Below, one piece after another: positions 59,287 through 64,000 of a stretch of DNA of 64,000 nucleotides. The notes below the pieces were generated by a model. The model was given only the letters and a program-made list of their open reading frames with translations. It ran no database searches and had not been told where the DNA came from. Location: NCBI GenBank assembly GCA_003001795.1, contig PVNI01000008.1:1-64000 (forward strand). The letters run 5' to 3'. Position numbers and translations under genes: made by a program. Source of the stretch: Actinomadura viridilutea (GTDB taxonomy: Bacteria; Actinomycetota; Actinomycetes; Streptosporangiales; Streptosporangiaceae). Position 1 is the stretch's first letter. Every line of letters starts with the position of its first letter.

Positions 59287-59904
59287 ATGGCCGATGTGAT
59301 CGTGTTCGACCTGTACGGGGTGATCGCCCGCCCCCAGAGCCCCGCCGCGATACGCCGGATCGAGGAGACGGCCGGGGGGTCCGGCGCGTCCGCCGCCGCC
59401 TTCTGGGACGCGTACTGGGACTGCCGTCCCCCCTACGACGCCGGCCAGGACGCCGCGGACTACTGGGCGGCGGTCGCCGACCGCGTCGGCGCCCGCTTCC
59501 CCGACGTCCCCGCCCTGATCGAGGCGGACCTCGACAGCTGGGTCGACGTCGACCCGGCCATGGTGGAGCTCGTCGGGGAGCTGGCCGACCGGGGGCACAC
59601 GCTCGGCCTGCTCTCCAACATCATCGCCGACCTCGTGCCGCGCTTCGAGGCCCGGCACGGCCGGTGGCTGTCCCGCTTCTCCGCGCTGGTCTACTCCTGC
59701 CGCATCGGCGTGGCCAAGCCGGACCCGCGCGCCTATCTGGCCTGCGCGGAGCGGCTCGGCGTCGCCCCCGGCGAGGTGCTGTTCTTCGACGACCGGGAGG
59801 GCAACGTGGCCGCGGCGCGCGAGGTCGGGATGCGCGCCGAGGTGTTCCGCTCGGCGGACCAGGTCCGGGAGCTCGTGTTCGGCCTTCCGGAGCGCACCGC
59901 GTGA
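59287..59904 (+). CDS. HAD family hydrolase
   Basis: 205 residues. Motif I is VFDLYGVIA (nucleophile Asp8; the usual second Asp is Tyr, as in haloacid-dehalogenase-type members), motif II LLSNI, motif III Lys in GVAKPDPRAY and motif IV FFDDREGNV. The cap is a small helical C1 type. It may be a dehalogenase-like or phosphatase enzyme; substrate not predictable. ATG 59287 lacks a ribosome site and has TACCGT about 8 bases upstream, suggesting a leaderless mRNA. Its stop overlaps the next start (GTGA). Confidence 0.85.
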   Translation: MADVIVFDLYGVIARPQSPAAIRRIEETAGGSGASAAAFWDAYWDCRPPYDAGQDAADYWAAVADRVGARFPDVPALIEADLDSWVDVDPAMVELVGELADRGHTLGLLSNIIADLVPRFEARHGRWLSRFSALVYSCRIGVAKPDPRAYLACAERLGVAPGEVLFFDDREGNVAAAREVGMRAEVFRSADQVRELVFGLPERTA

Positions 59905-60767
59905 GGAGGCGACCCGCGTGGCAGCGACGCCCCACCGGGTGCTCCCGCCCCGACGCGCCTGACCGGCCCGGAGAGCGCCTCCGCCCCGCGCGGACGCCGT
60001 TCTCCGAGGTCGTCGCCGCGCTGCGGGCGGCCGGCTGCGTCTTCGCCGAGGACGAGGCGCGGCTGCTCGTCGACGCCGCCCGCACCCCCGCCGACCTGGC
60101 CGCCATGGTGGAGCGGCGGGCCGCCGGGCTGCCGCTCGAACACGTGGTGGGCTGGGCGGAGTTCTGCGGCCTGCGCATCGCCGTGGACCCCGGCGTGTTC
60201 GTGCCCCGCCGCCGCACCGAGTTCCTCGCACGCCAGGCCGCCGCGCTCGTCCCGGCGGACGGCGTCGCCGTCGACCTGTGCTGCGGGTCGGGCGCGGTGG
60301 GCGCCGTGCTGGCCGCGACCGCCGACGGCGCCGACGTGCACGCCGCCGACATCGACCCCGCCGCCGTGGCCTGCGCCCGGCGCAACCTGGACCCCGCCCG
60401 CGTGCACGAGGGCGACCTGTTCGCCGCGCTGCCCTCCGCCCTGCGGGGCCGGGTGGACGTGCTCGTCGCCAACGTGCCGTACGTCCCCACCGAGGAGGTC
60501 GCGCTGCTGCCGGCGGAGGCCCGCGACCACGAGCCCCGCATCGCCCTCGACGGCGGCCCGGACGGGCTCGACGTCGCCCGCCGCGTCATCGCGGAGGCGC
60601 CCTCGTGGCTGGCGCCGGGCGGTCACCTGCTGTTCGAGACCAGCGAACGCCAGCTTCCCGACGCGCTGCGGGCCGCCGCCGCCCGCGGCCTGCGCCCGCG
60701 GGCGGCCGTCGACGACGACCTGGCCGCCGCCGTCGTCATCGCCGCCTCACGTCCCGGGCGGGGGTAG
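59901..60767 (+). CDS. PrmC-like protein N5-glutamine methyltransferase (putative)
   Basis: 288 residues. SAM-binding motif VDLCCGSGAVGAVLAA, acidic loop DVHAADIDPAAVACARRN and NVPYVPTEEV, where canonical PrmC has NPPY. This NVPY subgroup is annotated as putative protein-(glutamine-N5) methyltransferase and is distinct from the release-factor enzyme. The N-terminal helical domain (PFSEVVAALRAAGCVFAEDEARLLVDAA, GLPLEHVVGWAEFCGLRIAVDPGVFVPRRRTEFLA) is PrmC-like. GTG 59901 overlaps the HAD stop. Its 3' end overlaps the convergent gene by 21 bases. Confidence 0.8.
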   Translation: MRRRPAWQRRPTGCSRPDAPDRPGERLRPARTPFSEVVAALRAAGCVFAEDEARLLVDAARTPADLAAMVERRAAGLPLEHVVGWAEFCGLRIAVDPGVFVPRRRTEFLARQAAALVPADGVAVDLCCGSGAVGAVLAATADGADVHAADIDPAAVACARRNLDPARVHEGDLFAALPSALRGRVDVLVANVPYVPTEEVALLPAEARDHEPRIALDGGPDGLDVARRVIAEAPSWLAPGGHLLFETSERQLPDALRAAAARGLRPRAAVDDDLAAAVVIAASRPGRG

Positions 60768-61823
60768 CTCGCCGCCGGCCTCGGCGGCCTCGGCGAGGCG
60801 GCTGCGCAGGGTGCGGACCAGCTCCTCGCTGTGCTCGGTGAGCCGCTCGATCGCGGGGATCGCCAGGTCGTCGCGGACGGTGTCGGCGAGCAGCTCGTCG
60901 TACTCGTGCGCCCGGGCGGCCAGCGCCTCTAGGTGGCGGTGGGCGCGCAGGGCCTCGTCCGCGGCGCGGGTGCGCTCGGCGTAGCGCTCCAGCGCCTCGA
61001 CGCGGCGCGTCACGGCCCGCACCGAGACCTCCAGCTTCTCGCGCAGCGGGCGCAGCGCCGCCTCCACCTCCGGCAGTCCCGCCGACTCGGAGATCTTGCG
61101 CTGCTCGTCGCGCAGCCGGGACTGCCGCGCCAGCACCTGCGCGATCTCCCACTCCTGGCGCGGCAGGGTGACGGCATTGTCCACGGCGTCCAACAGGCCC
61201 TCCCGGTTCACCTCCGAGTCGCGCACCGCGTCCACCGCGGCCTGCACGCGGGCCAGCAGCGCGCGGCCCTCGTCGTCGAAGTCCTCCGGCGTCAGGTACC
61301 GGTCGCGGCGGCGGGCCAGCTCGCGGGCGCGCCGCAGGTCCAGCGAGAACGCGGGGGAGCCGAGCGCGACCAGCATGGCCAGCATCGCCAGCCCCAGCAG
61401 CCACAGCGACCCCAGCACCGGCGAGCCGACCAGCCCGACGGCGAGCACGGTCAGCGGGGCCAGCCACATCAGCGGACGCTGCCGGGCGACGATGCGGTCC
61501 AGCTCGGCGCGCAGCGTCGGGTCGGCCACCGGGCGCACGTCGGCCGCCGGGCCCGCGCCGTCCTCGCCGCGCGGCGGAGCGATCTTGCGCCAGTAGGTGC
61601 CGATGTGCGTCTCGAACGCGAAGTCCGTGGGGGCGATCTCGATCTCGGTGGGCCCGGCCGGCAGCGGCCAGGAGCCGACCGGCTCGCCGCCGTTCGGTCC
61701 GGTGAACCGCACCCACCAGCCGCCCTTGCCGTCCTCGCACCGGTAGCGCCCGGGCGCCACGTCGATGCCGACGAAGAACGTTCCGATTCCTGGGATGGAG
61801 TTGCTCCAGGCACCACTGGTCAC
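60747..61823 (-). CDS. Membrane protein with N-terminal beta domain and long C-terminal coiled coil
   Basis: 358 residues. Residues about 1-80 form a beta-rich segment (GIGTFFVGIDVAPGRYRCEDGKGGWWVRFTGPNGG) seen in some secreted actinobacterial proteins; two hydrophobic segments lie near 122-165; the rest is rich in Arg/Glu/Leu heptads (about 185-350), a probable coiled coil. Start GTG 61823 follows GGAGG. I do not recognise a characterised family; a cell-envelope or division scaffold role is only a guess. Confidence 0.7.
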   Translation of the reverse strand: MTSGAWSNSIPGIGTFFVGIDVAPGRYRCEDGKGGWWVRFTGPNGGEPVGSWPLPAGPTEIEIAPTDFAFETHIGTYWRKIAPPRGEDGAGPAADVRPVADPTLRAELDRIVARQRPLMWLAPLTVLAVGLVGSPVLGSLWLLGLAMLAMLVALGSPAFSLDLRRARELARRRDRYLTPEDFDDEGRALLARVQAAVDAVRDSEVNREGLLDAVDNAVTLPRQEWEIAQVLARQSRLRDEQRKISESAGLPEVEAALRPLREKLEVSVRAVTRRVEALERYAERTRAADEALRAHRHLEALAARAHEYDELLADTVRDDLAIPAIERLTEHSEELVRTLRSRLAEAAEAGGELPPPGT

Positions 61824-62011
61824 CGGCGACCTCCGAGCCGACCTCTCCGTCGCGACCCTCGTTCCCCTCCGACGAGGCGCGCCCCGAGGACCCTTCCGCA
61901 CCCGCGCACGCGTCCTGCGGGACGATACGGGTTGCTTTACCCAGAACCGGGCGAGGAAAGTCAGCGGCGGCCTCCGCTGTTGCGGTCCGCCGGGAATGGA
62001 ATACTCCAGGC

Positions 62012-62716
62012 GTGCCTCCTTCCACCGACCCTTTCGACGAGCCCCCGTGGGCGATGCAGCTGGTGGCGCGGGCCGAGAAGACGGCGCCGCCCGCGCACGG
62101 CGCCGTGTGCGCGGCCGCGGCGACCGCCGTCGCGACGCTGCTCACCGACCCCCGCGCGGCGGATCCGGAGGGCGAGTGGCATCCGTCCGTGCGCCGCTGG
62201 GAGTCGGGCCGCATCCGCAAGGTGATGCGGCGGGCGCGCGGGGCGCGGTGGGCGGACGCGCAGCGGCCGCCCGGCGTGACCGTGGACGTCTGCGGCGCGC
62301 AGGTGCGCGCGCTGGTGCCGGGACCCGTGGACGAGGTGCCGCCGGAGATCGCCAAACTGCAGGTCTCCGGCCTGGACCTGCCCGACGAGGACGAGCCCAA
62401 GCCGCCGCCCGAACCCCCGTACGCGGCCATCGCGCTGAACCCGCACGTGGCGATGAGCACCGGCAAGGCCGCCGCGCAGAGCGGGCACGCCGCGCATCTG
62501 CTGCTGCGTCAGGCGCCCCCGCCTCAGGTGCACGCGTGGATCGAGGGCGGCCTGCGCGTGCACCTCGTCCGCGCGGGGGACCGCCGCGGCGTCGGAAGCG
62601 GCGGCGACGTTCCCTGGGAACGCTGCGTGGACCGCGCGACGGTCGCGGTGCGGGACGCGGGCTTCACCGAGGTGGCGCCCGGCACCATGACCGCCATCGG
62701 CTGGATCGTCACCTGA
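62012..62716 (+). CDS. Peptidyl-tRNA hydrolase, PTH2-type, with long N-terminal extension
   Basis: 234 residues. The C-terminal about 105 residues carry the PTH2 signature: AIALNPHVAMSTGKAAAQSGHAAHLLL with the conserved Lys and His, and a closing TMTAIGWIV strand. Archaeal and eukaryotic Pth2 is about 115 residues; here about 130 residues precede it (WHPSVRRWESGRIRKVMRRARGARWADAQR, LQVSGLDLPDEDEPKPPPEPP). Function would be recycling of peptidyl-tRNA, though the extension may redirect it. GTG 62012 start. Confidence 0.75.
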   Translation: MPPSTDPFDEPPWAMQLVARAEKTAPPAHGAVCAAAATAVATLLTDPRAADPEGEWHPSVRRWESGRIRKVMRRARGARWADAQRPPGVTVDVCGAQVRALVPGPVDEVPPEIAKLQVSGLDLPDEDEPKPPPEPPYAAIALNPHVAMSTGKAAAQSGHAAHLLLRQAPPPQVHAWIEGGLRVHLVRAGDRRGVGSGGDVPWERCVDRATVAVRDAGFTEVAPGTMTAIGWIVT

Positions 62717-62720
62717 CCCG

Positions 62721-62740
62721 GGCGCCCGCGCGGGGGCGCC
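62721..62740. terminator. Short GC hairpin between convergent genes
   Basis: GGCGCCC (62721-62727) and GGGCGCC (62734-62740) pair around a 6-base loop in the 45-base gap between the PTH2 gene and the minus-strand membrane-protein gene. No T-run. Confidence 0.4.
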
Positions 62741-62761
62741 TCCGCCCCTCCGGTCGCGGCC

Positions 62762-63391
62762 TCAGGCGGACGGCGGCTGCCGTTCGAGGCGCTGCTGCCA
62801 GCGGTTCAGCGCCTCCAGCGCCATCTCCTGGGTCCGGGTGAGCCCGCTGGGCCGGATCTGCGCGTCCGCCCCGCCGTCCGATCCGCCGTCCGCCCCGGTG
62901 CTGGATCGGGGCGCCGGCACGCCGCGGCGCCCGATCCGCGCCCGCACGCTCAGCGCATACGACAGGAACAGCAGGAAGGCGAACCCGGCCAGGTAGAGGA
63001 CGTGCTCCAGAAGGCCGCCCCACCGGCCGGTGACCACGTCCAGCACGGCGAAGAGGGCGAACCCGGCCGCCCACCCGGTGAGCGCGGGCAGCAGCCACAC
63101 GTCCCGCCGCCGCACGAGTCCGGCCGCGGTCAGCAGCACGAGCAGCAGCTCGACGGCCTTCACCAGCACCAGCGCCGGCGTCGCCGCGCCCGAGCCGAGA
63201 TAGCCCGCGAGCTCCGTCCGCCGGTCGTCCCAGGAGATCAGCGCGGTGACCATGCCCGTCACCCCGTACACGGCGGCGAACACGCCGATCGGGTAGTGGA
63301 AGCGGTGCCAGTTGCCGGTGCCGGGGGCGCTCCCGCTCCGGCCCGGCAGCGGCAGGTCGGGCCTGGTGAGCTTGGCGGACCCCTCCGTCAT
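62762..63391 (-). CDS. Four-helix membrane protein of unknown function
   Basis: 209 residues. Four hydrophobic segments (FHYPIGVFAAVYGVTGMVTALISW, ATPALVLVKAVELLLVLLTAAGLV, WLLPALTGWAAGFALFAVLDVVTG, LLEHVLYLAGFAFLLFLSYALSV) are followed by a hydrophilic tail with LTRTQEMALEALNRWQQRLE. The Glu/Lys and His in helices 2 and 4 are notable. I do not recognise a characterised family. ATG 63391. Confidence 0.7.
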   Translation of the reverse strand: MTEGSAKLTRPDLPLPGRSGSAPGTGNWHRFHYPIGVFAAVYGVTGMVTALISWDDRRTELAGYLGSGAATPALVLVKAVELLLVLLTAAGLVRRRDVWLLPALTGWAAGFALFAVLDVVTGRWGGLLEHVLYLAGFAFLLFLSYALSVRARIGRRGVPAPRSSTGADGGSDGGADAQIRPSGLTRTQEMALEALNRWQQRLERQPPSA

Positions 63392-63582
63392 CTGTCTCCT
63401 GCCTTCCGCTTGTGTGCCTTAGGCGCAAGATATCCCGGATCGCCGGCCGTGGGGGCCGGACGGCCGCGCTGACCTGCCCGAAGTGCTTGCGCCCTTCGGG
63501 GGTGACCCGTCAGGCTGGGCTTCGTCGGGCCGCGCGGAGTCCATGGCGGGGTGCGGGGGGCGCCCCAGGATGGAGAAGCGAG

Positions 63583-63891
63583 ATGACGCCTGACGAGATG
63601 GCGCCTGACACGGGAACGGCCGCGTCGTCCGCGACGCGGCTCGACTATCTGGAGAAACTCGGCGACGAGCTGCGCCGGCTGGGCCTGAGCGCGCGGCTCA
63701 GCGTCCCGCGCGACGGGGCGCCCAGCCTGCACGTGATGAATCCGGCCGCGTCCGTTCTCACGGAGAACATCCTGGTGGAGCGGGGCGAGGACGGATGGTG
63801 GTACTGGTGGTCGTGGGCCGAGCGCATCGCGTCCGCGGACGACGTCGGCGCGGCGGCCGCGCGCGTCGCGGCGGTGCTGGCCGTGGACTGA
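63583..63891 (+). CDS. Small protein of unknown function with Trp-rich core
   Basis: 102 residues: TRLDYLEKLGDELRRLGLSARLSVPRDGAPSLHVMNPAASVLTENILVERGEDGWWYWWSWAERIASADDVGAAAARVAAVL is its core region (given here as features: an N-terminal helix, a beta hairpin with LHVMNP, the WWYWWSW strand, a C-terminal helix). Such proteins are common and uncharacterised in actinobacteria. ATG 63583 follows GGAGAAGCG. Confidence 0.7.
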   Translation: MTPDEMAPDTGTAASSATRLDYLEKLGDELRRLGLSARLSVPRDGAPSLHVMNPAASVLTENILVERGEDGWWYWWSWAERIASADDVGAAAARVAAVLAVD

Positions 63892-63919
63892 CCCCGCGCG
63901 CCGCACCACGCACCCGACG

Positions 63920-63964
63920 GCGTGATCATGCAGCCGTCCGGCACCCGGGCCTGCATGATCACGC
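63920..63964 (+). terminator. Long inverted repeat near window end
   Basis: Fourteen-base perfect arms GCGTGATCATGCAG (63920-63933) and CTGCATGATCACGC (63951-63964) enclose a 17-base GC loop; TTTCC follows. It begins 29 bases after the small gene's stop, so a terminator is likely, although the TGATCA-containing arms are less GC-rich than other terminators here. Confidence 0.55.
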
Positions 63965-64000
63965 TTTCCGCCCGCGCCGTCCCGCCCGTGTCCTCGGGCG

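Overview
The window is high-GC DNA with overlapping ATGA/GTGA gene junctions and many GTG starts. It carries mycolate-free actinomycete hallmarks: Liv-type importers, F420-dependent luciferase-like oxidoreductases, DUF3037, DUF4870 and a KstR2-like TetR. This fits a filamentous actinobacterium; Thermomonosporaceae such as Actinomadura is my best guess, by inference only. No tRNA, rRNA, CRISPR array, transposase or phage gene is visible.

Layout. (1) 1-7 kb: the 3' end of ispG, three tandem secreted S33 tripeptidyl-aminopeptidase-like hydrolases separated by hairpins, then a DUF4081/GNAT acetyltransferase. (2) 7-12.5 kb: a secreted subtilisin flanked by two paralogous helix-turn-helix proteins, a HipA-like kinase/DUF3037 pair, and a cyclase-family hydrolase. 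(3) 12.5-23.3 kb: four catabolic units (an alpha/beta hydrolase with two LLM oxidoreductases; a lone LLM oxidoreductase; a zinc dehydrogenase; a branched-chain-type ABC importer in which LivH, LivM and LivF are one polypeptide). (4) 23.3-31.5 kb: a GH15 glycosidase, small Met/His-rich and hydrophobic membrane proteins, a large FAD/Fe-S dehydrogenase, a membrane-anchored protein with an apparent frameshift, and an MHS-family permease. (5) 31.7-36.3 kb: a hydantoinase/oxoprolinase A-B pair followed by an LLM oxidoreductase. (6) 36.3-42 kb: a two-component system, a TetR repressor with its own 24-bp palindrome, and an amidase. (7) 41.4-59.3 kb: a second catabolic block (SDRs, two kinds of CoA ligase, VOC, DUF35 Zn-ribbon protein, isochorismatase-like protein, beta-lactamase-like hydrolase, cyclase, LLM oxidoreductase, thiolase-like protein) ending with a KstR2-like TetR gene. 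(8) 59.3-64 kb: HAD hydrolase, PrmC-like methyltransferase, PTH2 and small membrane or unknown proteins.

The main unifying signal is an 18-bp palindrome of form ACCAAGCnnnnGCTTGGT (second half often GCTAGGT). It appears in front of nearly every catabolic unit between 15.5 and 56.6 kb and often contains the likely -10 element. It suggests one scattered regulon that imports an unidentified (possibly cyclic or steroid/terpenoid-like) carboxylate, activates it to a CoA ester and breaks it down with flavin oxidoreductases, SDRs, a thiolase-like/DUF35 pair and cyclic-amide or lactone hydrolases. The KstR2-like TetR is a candidate regulator but that link is not proven.

Two genes (29.2 kb, 54.5 kb) each carry a one-base discrepancy in a poly-C run. 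Two genes (endonuclease V and the KstR2-like TetR) end in tandem repeats that place stop codons in all three frames.
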